From an uncultured Clostridia bacterium (lineage in GTDB: Bacteria; Bacillota; Clostridia; Christensenellales; CAG-917): a DNA stretch of 13,181 nt. The notes beneath the pieces are model-generated. The model was given only the letters and a program-made list of their open reading frames with translations, was not told the origin of the DNA and did not search any database. The stretch spans positions 1-13,181 of the forward strand of contig CAMWIB010000017.1 in the NCBI GenBank assembly GCA_947174215.1. The letters run 5' to 3'. Both the position numbers and the translations under genes were made by a program. This document shows, piece by piece, positions 1-8,174 of this stretch; positions within the stretch are counted from its first letter, which is position 1; the number at the start of each line of letters is the position of its first letter.

Positions 1-9
1 AACTTATAT

Positions 10-25
10 TGTTATACTGTACAGT
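10..25 (+). promoter_or_regulatory. Extended -10-like element overlapping a 10-bp palindrome
   Basis: TG at 10-11, one base, then TATACT at 13-18 matches an extended -10 (TGnTATAAT) at all but one position. The last bases of the hexamer are shared with the perfect palindrome ACTGTACAGT at 16-25, an arrangement typical of a repressor operator lying over a promoter. Any -35 box would fall outside the window, and the site lies about 280 bases upstream of the next start codon, so which transcript it serves is unknown. Confidence 0.25.
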
Positions 26-249
26 GGCAGTGCTTACAAAATCTGGCAATTTTTCAAAAAAATTATGCAAGATTTGTAGCGTTTTATACATAATCGCGGC
101 GGTTTTGTGCATAAAATTGCAAATATTAAAGGTTTTTAAAGAAATTTTTTATATAAAAAACATTTGCCAAATATGGCGAATGGTAGTAAAATACAAAGAC
201 AAGTATGTATCTTATATGATAAAAATATAAATATCTATAAAATTCACAT

Positions 250-255
250 TATACT
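250..255 (+). promoter_or_regulatory. -10-like hexamer upstream of the protease gene
   Basis: TATACT differs from TATAAT at one position and lies in an A/T-rich stretch. A start point about 7 bases downstream would give a leader of roughly 35-45 bases before the ATG at 303. No good -35 hexamer is seen 16-18 bases upstream, where the sequence is ATAAAT-like, so this is a weak call. Confidence 0.2.
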
Positions 256-291
256 TATTGACTGTGGCTGTGCCTGTGCGGCGTGCCACGC

Positions 292-296
292 GGAGG
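292..296 (+). promoter_or_regulatory. Ribosome binding site of the protease gene
   Basis: GGAGG lies 6 bases before the ATG at 303, a strong Shine-Dalgarno match at good spacing. It fixes that ATG as the start, which also places a lysine-rich n-region directly before the hydrophobic signal segment. Confidence 0.8.
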
Positions 297-302
297 TTGT
301 AG

Positions 303-3300
303 ATGTCTAAAACGAAGAGTAGACTTGGCATAATATCACTTGCGCTTATCGCAGTGCTTGTGTTTACCGCTATATTCAACGTAGCGCTCAGCGGCAAAAT
401 GCTTGTCGCAAACGGCGCGTCTAATTCAGTCGGCTCGATGGCGGCGGGAAGCGACGGCAAGTTTGTGAAGGTCGATAAGAACTTTGACAGCATTCGTGAG
501 CAGTATCTTAACCACGAGCTTGTTCAGAAAAACACCGCTTCTTTTGACGATGAGCGTTGGGTATTCGTTGAGCTTGAAGGCGATACGCTTTATGACAAGT
601 TTAATTCAAGCCACCGCTACAACGACTTTGCCGCGTACGGCAACAGCGTAGAGGGCAAGAAGGCGAAGGCAAACATTCAGGCTGAACAGCAATCATTCCT
701 GTCAAAGCTTGACAGACACGGTATCAATTACACCTTAAAGCATTCCTATTCCGCACTTACGAACGCGGTCGCAATCAAGGTGAACGCAGAAGCATACAAC
801 GCAATTCGTAAAATGAACGGCGTTGTTGACGTGTATTATTCCGAGTCCTACGCAATCCCGACGGTCGCAGTTGTGAACAACGCAAACGTGTATACGACGG
901 GTATCTACGATTCCTCCAACGTCGTAGATAAGAACGGCAAGCCGTACAGAGGCGAGGGCATGGTGGTCGCAGTTCTCGATACGGGACTCGATTACACCCA
1001 CGAAGCATTTGCTAAGCTTCCGGAGAATGACCTCGGCTGGACAAAGGAATACGTACAAAGCGTGGTTGCTACCGACAAGCTTAACGCAGTAGGCACGGTT
1101 GACGATTTCTATTACAGCGACAAGGTTCCTTTTGCATACGACTATGCGGACGACGACGCAGACGTTTATCCGTCCTATTCCTCGCACGGCACACACGTTG
1201 CGGGTATAGTTGCGGGTAGCAGTGACTACATCGTCAACAAGGAGAACGGCGGCGACGAGAAATTTATCGGCGTTGCTCCCGAAGCACAGCTCGTAATCGG
1301 CAAGGTCTTCACCGACAACCTTGACAGAGAGAGCATCGGCGGCGCAAACACGTACGATATTCTTGCCGCGATTGAGGACTGCACGCTCCTTGGCGTTGAC
1401 GTCATCAACATGAGCTTGGGTACGTCCGCAGGCTTCGCAGACGAGAAGAGCAAAACATACATCAACAGAATCTACGAGGCGGTTGAAGAAGCGGGTATCA
1501 GCCTCGTCGTTGCGGCGAGCAACGATTATAGCTCGGGCTTCGGCGGCGGCAACGGTACGAACCTTGCAAGCAACCCCGACAGCGGTACGGTCGGTTCTCC
1601 GTCCACGTACTCCGCGGCACTTTCCGTCGCTTCAATCAACGGACAGAAGGCGGACTATATCACGGCAAACGGTGACGAGGACCAAGTTGCGTTCATCACT
1701 CAGTCGAGCAACGAATACGGCGTATCCTTTGACTTCGTAGACCAGCTTTATAAGCTTGCGGGCAAGAACAAGGGCGAGGACGTTCTGTTCAAGTACGTTG
1801 TCATCACTGGCGTCGGTCAGGATTCAGACTACAATTCCACGATAAAGAGTAGACTTGCAGACAAAAAAGTCACTGTCAACGGAAAGACGGTGGAAGCGGA
1901 CGGCACTATCGCACTTGTCAAGCGTGGTACAAATACGTTTGCAGAAAAGGTTCAGGCGGCTATGGACGCAGGTGCGGACGCCTGTATCGTTTACAACAAC
2001 GTTTCGGGTACGATAAGAATGTCGCTCGGCGAGGTCGAGAACCCGATTCCTACTTGCTCTATTACGATGGACGCAGGTAAAGTTTTTGTGGACAACGCCG
2101 ATAGAAGAACGAGAGTCGGCTACGTCACAATCAATTCAAATCAGGTTGCAGGACCGTTTATGTCGGACTTCTCAAGCTGGGGACCGATGCCCGACTTGCA
2201 ACTTAAACCTGAAATAACCGCACACGGCGGTGAAATTACTTCCGCAGTTGCAGGCGGCTACGACGTTTACAGCGGTACTTCGATGGCGGCGCCGAATATG
2301 GCGGGTGCCGTGGCAATCTTGCGCCAGTACTTGAAGAACGAGTACGACCTCAGCGGCAAGGAGTTGAATGCAAGAGTAAATCAGGTGCTTATGAGTACCG
2401 CAACGATTGCAAACAACGACAGCGGCAATCCCTATTCTCCGAGAAAGCAGGGCGCAGGTCTTGCGGGAATTGCTGACGCCGTTAAGGCAGAAGGTTATAT
2501 CACCGTCAATGACGATAATGGCGAGGTGCGTGATAAAACCAAGATAGAACTTTACGATGACCGCGCCAAAGTAGGCGTTTACAAGTTCAGCTTTACGATG
2601 CACAACGTCACGGGCATTGCGCAGACCTACAATCCTACCGTCTACGTTATGACTGAAACGATGTCGTCTGATGAAAAGACCGTTGCTGAAAAGGCGTACA
2701 TGCTCAACAATATGAGCAATATCGAGTACAAGGTGAACGGCGTCGCACACACGGGAATGCTCACGCTTCCCGCGAATGGCACGGCTCAGGTTGAAGTTTC
2801 GATAACGCTTGGTAGCGAAGCGAGAAAGTATCTTGACGCAAATTTCAAGAACGGTATGTACGTCGAAGGCTTCGTATCAATGGTTGCAACGGGTGATACC
2901 AAGGTTACGCTCGGTCTTCCTTACCTCGCGTTCTACGGTGATTGGACGGACGCGCCCTTGTTTGACTACGACATCTATGAGCTTGCAGAAAGCGACAAGA
3001 ATGCCGAAAAGGAATCTGACAAGCTGAAAGCGAGTGCCGCCGATACGAGAGTAATCGGAATGTATTATGAGGACAAATATATTCTTCCTCTTGGACAGTA
3101 TCTGTACAATCAGAAGGATGAGGACGTCACCATTTATGCCGAAAGGGATAAGATTGCAATCTCCGCATTCGACGACGGCACGTACGGCCATACGGTGTAC
3201 GAGCTTTATGCGGTGTACGGCGGCTTGTTGCGTGGTGCGGGCGAAATGGACGTTGAAATCGTAGACGCAAGCACGGGTGAGCTTATCTTCAAAGAAACTA

Positions 3301-6300
3301 AGGAGAATATCAACAAGTCCTATGCGGCAGGCGGTTCAAACCGTGGCGCATTCATTCCGTTTGAAATTAAGCCTCTTGAAGGGGGACTTTTGAACAACTC
3401 AACGTATAACGTCAAGCTCACGGGTAGACTTGACTATGCAATGCCGGAGGGCAAGACGGTTGAAAGAGATACTTTTGAGTTCCCCTTCACCATCGACTAC
3501 GAAACGCCTGAAATGCTGTCGTACAAAATACGTTTCGTTCCATATACCGACCCGACAACTAAGGTAGTTAAATATAAGATATATATGGACGTAGTAGTAA
3601 AGGATAATCAATACGTACAGGATGTCCTTCCGCTCTACGTCGATTCAAACACAAATAAGAAGGATAGATTCCGTATGATTACGGAATACGCCGTACCTGT
3701 TTACGGACAGAAGGGTGAGTCGAGCATCGTTTCGTTTGAGATAACCGACTATTACGAGGATTATGTAAAGAAGGGAGTTGCAAGTCAGGATAGCGACGAT
3801 GGTCTGTACATTCAGATTGAAGACTATGCAATGAACTCCGTTGCGTACAAGATTATCCTCGGCTACCCCGGAATGGGCGCGAACGCAAAGGACTATCCCG
3901 ACGAGGTAAGCTTTGCGGAGGATGAGAACCTCGTAAGAGATGAAACTCCGAGCAAGGATGCGTTTGGTAATTCATATTATTATTACACGCTTAAATTGCC
4001 TCCGTATACGCTTTACAATCTCAACGTGACGACTAATCCTGCTGATACGCTCATTCAGACTCTCAACTGGTCGGGTGCAAACAACTTCGTTAAGGTAAAG
4101 GACAATCAGATTTACGCCTACAATCCAAAGGCTGAGGTTACGCTCACACTCGGTGACGAGTTTGGTAAGGTGTATGCAAGAATAAGAGTTTCCACTTCGG
4201 GAAGCACTGGCGGCACGTATCCGTCTGCGACGAGCATAACGTTCAATCCTGCAATAAGCGGTCACGGCGACATAGTTTCACTTGATTCTGTTTTGCCCGT
4301 GCTTGAATTGAATCCGGGACAGACGATGCAGCTTACTTGGAGCGTATCTCCGTGGTACAGCCTGCCGCCAAACGTCACTTGGAAGTCTTCAAACGAAAAC
4401 GTCGTTAGGGTTGACCAAAACGGAAATATCACAACCTTGCAAAGAGGTACGGCAAACGTCGAGGTCTGTTCGCAAGAGAATAGCCGTGTCAAGAAGAGTG
4501 TTCGTATCATAGTTGGTAGCGAATTCAGAGTAAGCAACTATATGCTCATGGATTTCTACGGAAGCGGCGAGGTCGTCATTCCGAACAACCTCAACATCAT
4601 GTATCTTGATGACGAGTGTTTCCAGAACGATACTACGATAACCAAGGTCGTACTGCCGACTACGCTTACGGAAATCCCCGAAAACGCATTCAAGGGCTGT
4701 ACAAAGCTTGAAGAGGTTATAATCCCCGGTAAGTGTACGACTATTCAGAAGAACGCATTTGAAAACTGCGTAAATCTTAAAACCGTAAGACTTGGTCAGT
4801 TCGTTGACTCGGAGAACAACTCGATTGGCGACAATTACTACGGCACGCTGACGGTTGCGGGTAACGTGTTTAAGAACTGCATAAAGCTTGATACGATAAC
4901 GATGTATGGCGGAACGTACGGAGAGGATTCGTACAAGCCGATTGACTCAATGCGCCGTCTTACGACTCTCCACAACGGTGCGTTTGAAAACTGTGAATCG
5001 CTCACGTTTATGGATTTGACAGAGGTTCGTATCGTAGGTACGGGCGTATTCAGAGGCTGTACAAACCTCAAAACGGTTGCAACGAGCGCGGCTACTGCAA
5101 TCGGTGCGTATATGTTTGACGGCTGTACTTCACTCGTCGGTACGGACAACGGCAATCTCGGCGAATACTTCGATTTCAAGGGTGAAAGCGTAGCGCAGTA
5201 TGCGTTCAACGGCTGTACTGCACTTGAAAACGTCAAGTTCAGCGGTAACCTGCGCACAATCAACATGGGTGCATTCAAGGGTACGAGCATTAAGACGGTA
5301 ACCTTGCCGGACGGAAATATCACCGTTGACGAAAAGTCGTTTGATAAGTGTGCAAAGCTCACGACTGTCGAGCTTTCGCAAAACACGAAGCTCAATATAG
5401 TCAACGGCACGCCGTATAGCGGTTGCACGCAGTTCAAGGAATATGCGCTTGCCAGCGGCACATCAAACTATTACAGTGTTGTTGACGGAGTGCTGTACAG
5501 CGCGGACAAGAAGACGCTCGTTTCGGTGCCGTTTGCACACGAGGAGTTCGAGTTGCTTTCCACGGTGACGGCAATCGGTGACGCGGCGTACGCAGGCGTA
5601 TCCAACATTAAGGTCGTTGATTTGAGTGAGCTGGAAAGCGTTGGCACATACGCTTTTGCAGAAAGCTCTGTGGAAAAACTCACGCTTCCGAGCGGTTTGA
5701 CCGCAATCCCCGAAGGTCTGTTCTATGAGTGCAGAAGCCTTAAAGAGGTAAGCGCAGGCGACGGCTTTGAAAAGGTTATGCTCATCGATTCATACGCGTT
5801 CAGAGGCTGTAAGCTTCTCACGGCTGTTAGTATTCCAAACGCACTTATGGTTGGAATAAGCGCATTTGATAACAGTGGAATTAAGACGTTGCCTTCTGAA
5901 AAATTGGTGATTGTCGGAGCGTATGCGTTTGCAGAGAGCAAACTTACAGAAGTAAATCTACCTGACTTGGAGGGTATCGGAGCGTACGCGTTTGCAGGTA
6001 TTGAAGACCTCAAAACGGTAAGCCTCGGTGCAATCACCGTGATGGCGGACCACGTATTCTATCTCTCCACCGGTATTACAAACGTCAAGTTTGCAGAGGG
6101 TACGACGGTGATAGGACCTATGGCGTTCTATTCCGGAAACGCACTTGCTACCGCGATAACGGTCGAGATTCCGAACACCGTTACGGAGATTCAAGATGGT
6201 GCGTTCTACAATCGTACCGGACTTACGACTATCAACCTTAAAGGCGTTGAACTTGTCTATCCGTATGCGTTCTTCGGTTCGGGTCTTAAAAAAGCTGATT

Positions 6301-8090
6301 TGTCAAACATCAAGGAAATCGGTGAGGCGGCATTTGCTCAGACTCAGCTTGAATCGGTTGAACTTGACAATGCGGAGTTTATAGATTACGGTGCATTCTA
6401 TAAAACAGAAACGCTTACTTCCGCGACTTTCAAGGTTGCAAAGGTTATCGGCGAACTGGCGTTTGCACTCACGAACCTTAAAACGGTAAGATTGCCCGCT
6501 TCACTCGAACGCATATACGAGGTGCCAAGAGATACGGAAGATGAAAAGGGACATCCCGAAAATATCAGGGACAGTCTTGAACGTGCATACGGCGCAGGCG
6601 CATTCTGTTCTATTGTGACGCTTACTAAGATAGAGGTTGATGACAAAAATACGGTCTATACGTCAATCGACGGCGTGCTGTACTCATATGCAACCAACGG
6701 CTTGATTCTTGAACAGTATCCTGCTAATAAGGAAGGCGAATCCTACACGATTGTAAGTGGAACGGTATTGATACGCGACAGAGCGTTCCAAGGTGCGATG
6801 AATCTTGAAACGGTCGAATTGCCGTACACCGTTAAGACGATAGGCACTGCGGCATTCTTCGATAGCAATATTACGAACTATATCTTCAACAGCGTACAAG
6901 CTCCGACTTTGCTTGCCGACTACTACGACTTCAATGTAGGGATAGCGATAACGGACTTCTATTCAAACTTCTTGTACTATGCGGCGTTTGTAGAGTACGG
7001 AGATGTTGAGGACTTCGGACTTACGGCAACCATACCAAAGAACGGTAAGGGCTATGACGGCGTATGGACGTACTTCTTCGGCACAATCAACAAGACCGAA
7101 AATAATATGGCTGACGACAATACGCACAAGGCCATTGAAGCTGTTGCAAAATTGCCGAGTGTTGATGAAATCAAGGCTATAAAGAGCCTCGACCAAATCA
7201 AGGCGAAGGGCGGCGTTGGCGAACTTGCGGCGGCGGCACGTACGGCGTACAACCTCGTTGCGGGCGCAGACCAGCTTGAACTCGCCGCAGAGAGCTATTC
7301 AACCCTTCTCGCAGTAGAAAAGGCTTTGCGTGAGAAGAAGGAACAGCTTGGTGAACACGTTGGTCTAAAATCAATGGTTGTCATAAAGGCTCCGACGAAG
7401 TCCAGATATGAAGACGGCGAAACCTTCGACCCGACGGGTATGCAGATGAAAGTCATCTACACCGATGGCTCCGAGGTTGAGCTGGGCGGCGACAGCAGAT
7501 ACACCGCAACCCCGAGCGTGCTGAAATATGACAAGTTGACTTATGGAAGTATTACGGTTACAATAACATATACGGACGGCGCAGATAAAATCAGTACGGA
7601 TATCATCGTTATGGTGAACCAGCCCGAAGTGGATACGCCGAATCCAGACCCGGTTCATAACGAAGGCAATGGTGACGGTCTTGATAAGTCTGCGGTTATC
7701 GCAATAGCGGTCGTAATACCTGTTGTAGTTTGCTTGGCTGTCGGCGCAGTCGTTGCAGTGCTTCTTTTGAAGAAGAAAAAGAAGGGCGGCAACAATGACG
7801 ACAATGACGACAACAACGGCAACGACGGTAATGACGGATTTGGTAGCTATAACGACGAAGTATCAAATGATACGGAGTTTGAAGGCAATAACGAATTCGC
7901 AAATGAAGAGTCTGAAAGCAACGGTTTTTCTGACAGCGATGAGTTTGCAAGCAATGATGAGCCTTCAAACGACGAGAGATACGAGGGCGATTATAATCTC
8001 GTGAGCGATGAGGAATCCGCTGACGAGGAAAAGACCGAAGAGCTTTCGGACGAAGAGTTTTCAGACGGCGCGACGAGCGACGAGGAATAA
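303..8090 (+). CDS. Giant membrane-anchored S8 subtilisin-like protease with PA, Fn3/Ig-like and BspA-type LRR domains
   Basis: This 2595-residue secreted serine protease is predicted to cleave proteins at the cell surface. The layout, with approximate residues, is: signal peptide 1-35; I9-like propeptide 83-183; S8 catalytic domain 196-730 with Asp226 (VLDTG), His295 (SHGTH), oxyanion Asn407 (AASND) and Ser660 (GTSMAAP), all present, so it is probably active; an inserted PA domain about 535-610; a lactocepin/C5a-peptidase type Fn3-like domain 733-880; further beta-rich modules to 1235; a degenerate Ig-like segment 1236-1300; a BIG2-like domain 1305-1403; about 28 BspA-type LRRs 1408-2200; a helical spacer 2268-2353; a bacterial Ig-like domain 2354-2440; a membrane helix 2463-2489 followed by five lysines; and a tail from about 2496 with roughly 39 Asp/Glu and 2 basic residues. 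No LPXTG motif is present, so anchoring should be by the helix, with the tail in the cytoplasm. Family membership is seen in motifs; the substrate is unknown. The LRR and Ig parts may bind host or dietary polymers. Confidence 0.93.
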   Translation: MSKTKSRLGIISLALIAVLVFTAIFNVALSGKMLVANGASNSVGSMAAGSDGKFVKVDKNFDSIREQYLNHELVQKNTASFDDERWVFVELEGDTLYDKFNSSHRYNDFAAYGNSVEGKKAKANIQAEQQSFLSKLDRHGINYTLKHSYSALTNAVAIKVNAEAYNAIRKMNGVVDVYYSESYAIPTVAVVNNANVYTTGIYDSSNVVDKNGKPYRGEGMVVAVLDTGLDYTHEAFAKLPENDLGWTKEYVQSVVATDKLNAVGTVDDFYYSDKVPFAYDYADDDADVYPSYSSHGTHVAGIVAGSSDYIVNKENGGDEKFIGVAPEAQLVIGKVFTDNLDRESIGGANTYDILAAIEDCTLLGVDVINMSLGTSAGFADEKSKTYINRIYEAVEEAGISLVVAASNDYSSGFGGGNGTNLASNPDSGTVGSPSTYSAALSVASINGQKADYITANGDEDQVAFITQSSNEYGVSFDFVDQLYKLAGKNKGEDVLFKYVVITGVGQDSDYNSTIKSRLADKKVTVNGKTVEADGTIALVKRGTNTFAEKVQAAMDAGADACIVYNNVSGTIRMSLGEVENPIPTCSITMDAGKVFVDNADRRTRVGYVTINSNQVAGPFMSDFSSWGPMPDLQLKPEITAHGGEITSAVAGGYDVYSGTSMAAPNMAGAVAILRQYLKNEYDLSGKELNARVNQVLMSTATIANNDSGNPYSPRKQGAGLAGIADAVKAEGYITVNDDNGEVRDKTKIELYDDRAKVGVYKFSFTMHNVTGIAQTYNPTVYVMTETMSSDEKTVAEKAYMLNNMSNIEYKVNGVAHTGMLTLPANGTAQVEVSITLGSEARKYLDANFKNGMYVEGFVSMVATGDTKVTLGLPYLAFYGDWTDAPLFDYDIYELAESDKNAEKESDKLKASAADTRVIGMYYEDKYILPLGQYLYNQKDEDVTIYAERDKIAISAFDDGTYGHTVYELYAVYGGLLRGAGEMDVEIVDASTGELIFKETKENINKSYAAGGSNRGAFIPFEIKPLEGGLLNNSTYNVKLTGRLDYAMPEGKTVERDTFEFPFTIDYETPEMLSYKIRFVPYTDPTTKVVKYKIYMDVVVKDNQYVQDVLPLYVDSNTNKKDRFRMITEYAVPVYGQKGESSIVSFEITDYYEDYVKKGVASQDSDDGLYIQIEDYAMNSVAYKIILGYPGMGANAKDYPDEVSFAEDENLVRDETPSKDAFGNSYYYYTLKLPPYTLYNLNVTTNPADTLIQTLNWSGANNFVKVKDNQIYAYNPKAEVTLTLGDEFGKVYARIRVSTSGSTGGTYPSATSITFNPAISGHGDIVSLDSVLPVLELNPGQTMQLTWSVSPWYSLPPNVTWKSSNENVVRVDQNGNITTLQRGTANVEVCSQENSRVKKSVRIIVGSEFRVSNYMLMDFYGSGEVVIPNNLNIMYLDDECFQNDTTITKVVLPTTLTEIPENAFKGCTKLEEVIIPGKCTTIQKNAFENCVNLKTVRLGQFVDSENNSIGDNYYGTLTVAGNVFKNCIKLDTITMYGGTYGEDSYKPIDSMRRLTTLHNGAFENCESLTFMDLTEVRIVGTGVFRGCTNLKTVATSAATAIGAYMFDGCTSLVGTDNGNLGEYFDFKGESVAQYAFNGCTALENVKFSGNLRTINMGAFKGTSIKTVTLPDGNITVDEKSFDKCAKLTTVELSQNTKLNIVNGTPYSGCTQFKEYALASGTSNYYSVVDGVLYSADKKTLVSVPFAHEEFELLSTVTAIGDAAYAGVSNIKVVDLSELESVGTYAFAESSVEKLTLPSGLTAIPEGLFYECRSLKEVSAGDGFEKVMLIDSYAFRGCKLLTAVSIPNALMVGISAFDNSGIKTLPSEKLVIVGAYAFAESKLTEVNLPDLEGIGAYAFAGIEDLKTVSLGAITVMADHVFYLSTGITNVKFAEGTTVIGPMAFYSGNALATAITVEIPNTVTEIQDGAFYNRTGLTTINLKGVELVYPYAFFGSGLKKADLSNIKEIGEAAFAQTQLESVELDNAEFIDYGAFYKTETLTSATFKVAKVIGELAFALTNLKTVRLPASLERIYEVPRDTEDEKGHPENIRDSLERAYGAGAFCSIVTLTKIEVDDKNTVYTSIDGVLYSYATNGLILEQYPANKEGESYTIVSGTVLIRDRAFQGAMNLETVELPYTVKTIGTAAFFDSNITNYIFNSVQAPTLLADYYDFNVGIAITDFYSNFLYYAAFVEYGDVEDFGLTATIPKNGKGYDGVWTYFFGTINKTENNMADDNTHKAIEAVAKLPSVDEIKAIKSLDQIKAKGGVGELAAAARTAYNLVAGADQLELAAESYSTLLAVEKALREKKEQLGEHVGLKSMVVIKAPTKSRYEDGETFDPTGMQMKVIYTDGSEVELGGDSRYTATPSVLKYDKLTYGSITVTITYTDGADKISTDIIVMVNQPEVDTPNPDPVHNEGNGDGLDKSAVIAIAVVIPVVVCLAVGAVVAVLLLKKKKKGGNNDDNDDNNGNDGNDGFGSYNDEVSNDTEFEGNNEFANEESESNGFSDSDEFASNDEPSNDERYEGDYNLVSDEESADEEKTEELSDEEFSDGATSDEE
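4525..6905 (+). repeat. Array of about 28 BspA-type leucine-rich repeats within the protease
   Basis: Units of about 20-24 residues repeat the pattern I-x-x-x-A-F-x-x-C/S-x-x-L-x-x-V-x-L-P, for example IPENAFKGCTKLEEVIIP. This is the BspA/TpLRR (LRR_5) signature found in surface adhesins of gut and oral bacteria. Early units keep the Gly-Cys-Thr pattern, while later ones replace it with Ala/Glu-Ser. The array is broken by longer islands, two of which carry DGVLYS (residues 1728-1733 and 2123-2128). Adjacent units show high DNA identity: 5916-5934 and 5979-5997 match at 18 of 19 bases exactly 63 bases apart, pointing to unit duplication. The count was made by eye and may be off by a few. Confidence 0.85.
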
Positions 8091-8100
8091 AACAAACACA

Positions 8101-8133
8101 AGCCTTTTGGAGTAGCTTTTACTCCAAAAGGCT
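8101..8133 (+). terminator. Perfect 14-bp hairpin after the protease gene, without U-tract
   Basis: The arms 8101-8114 and 8120-8133 are exact inverted repeats around a GCTTT loop, starting 10 bases after the TAA stop. Position and strength suit a transcription terminator or an mRNA 3'-end stabiliser. However, the sense strand continues with AAGACAATATT rather than a run of U, so standard intrinsic termination is doubtful and readthrough into the lipoprotein gene is possible. On the opposite strand the flank is modestly T-rich, but no gene is seen there to terminate. Confidence 0.45.
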
Positions 8134-8145
8134 AAGACAATATTA

Positions 8146-8162
8146 GACGCGCCTGTCGCGTC
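8146..8162 (+). other. Short GC hairpin just before the lipoprotein ribosome binding site
   Basis: GACGCG at 8146-8151 pairs perfectly with CGCGTC at 8157-8162 around the loop CCTGT. It ends directly before the AAGG at 8163-8166 that may serve as Shine-Dalgarno site, so it could affect ribosome access or mark a processed 5' end. Its function is inferred from position only. Confidence 0.35.
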
Positions 8163-8172
8163 AAGGTAAAGG
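8163..8172 (+). promoter_or_regulatory. Ribosome binding region of the InlB/GLUG lipoprotein; start ambiguous
   Basis: Two Shine-Dalgarno candidates overlap the start region: AAGG at 8163-8166 and AAAGG at 8168-8172. The first suits GTG 8172 (5-base gap) or ATG 8175 (8-base gap). The second is too close to both but suits TTG 8181 (8-base gap), where AAAGGTGAT would also extend pairing to the 16S end. All three give the same mature lipoprotein. I favour ATG 8175 on codon preference. Confidence 0.45.
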
Positions 8173-8174
8173 TG

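Larger units (their letters stand above)
1..302. other. AT-rich leader region upstream of the giant protease gene
   Basis: This stretch is rich in A and T runs, unlike the coding DNA that follows, and I see no gene in it that I can support. The only long open frame begins at a TTG at position 9 with no ribosome binding site and encodes a Lys/Ile/Cys-rich peptide unlike its neighbours. Visible signals are an extended -10-like element at 10-18 overlapping a perfect palindrome at 16-25, a -10-like TATACT at 250-255 and the ribosome binding site at 292-296. The region most likely holds the promoter and 5' untranslated region of the protease gene, but no paired -35 and -10 boxes at good spacing were found near the gene. 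Confidence 0.6.

Noticed and set aside
9..230. Open frame for a 73-residue Lys/Ile/Cys-rich peptide on the + strand
   Set aside because: It starts at TTG without a Shine-Dalgarno site, lies in AT-rich DNA, and its composition is unlike the neighbouring proteins; it looks like chance.
258..286. TTGACT as a -35 box before the protease gene
   Set aside because: The sequence 17 bases downstream is GCGTGC, with no -10 match, and it would overlap the ribosome binding region.
4525..6905. Repetitive DNA considered as CRISPR or a mobile repeat
   Set aside because: Repeats are in frame, vary between units and encode a clear LRR pattern; there are no constant repeats with unique spacers.
7600..7700. 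Sortase (LPXTG-type) anchoring signal in the protease
   Set aside because: No LPXTG-like motif precedes the membrane helix, and about 100 residues follow it, unlike sortase substrates.
8118..8146. Possible promoter with TTTACT and TATTAG at 17-base spacing before the lipoprotein gene
   Set aside because: Each box matches only 4 of 6 consensus bases and the -35 lies within the hairpin, so it is near chance level.
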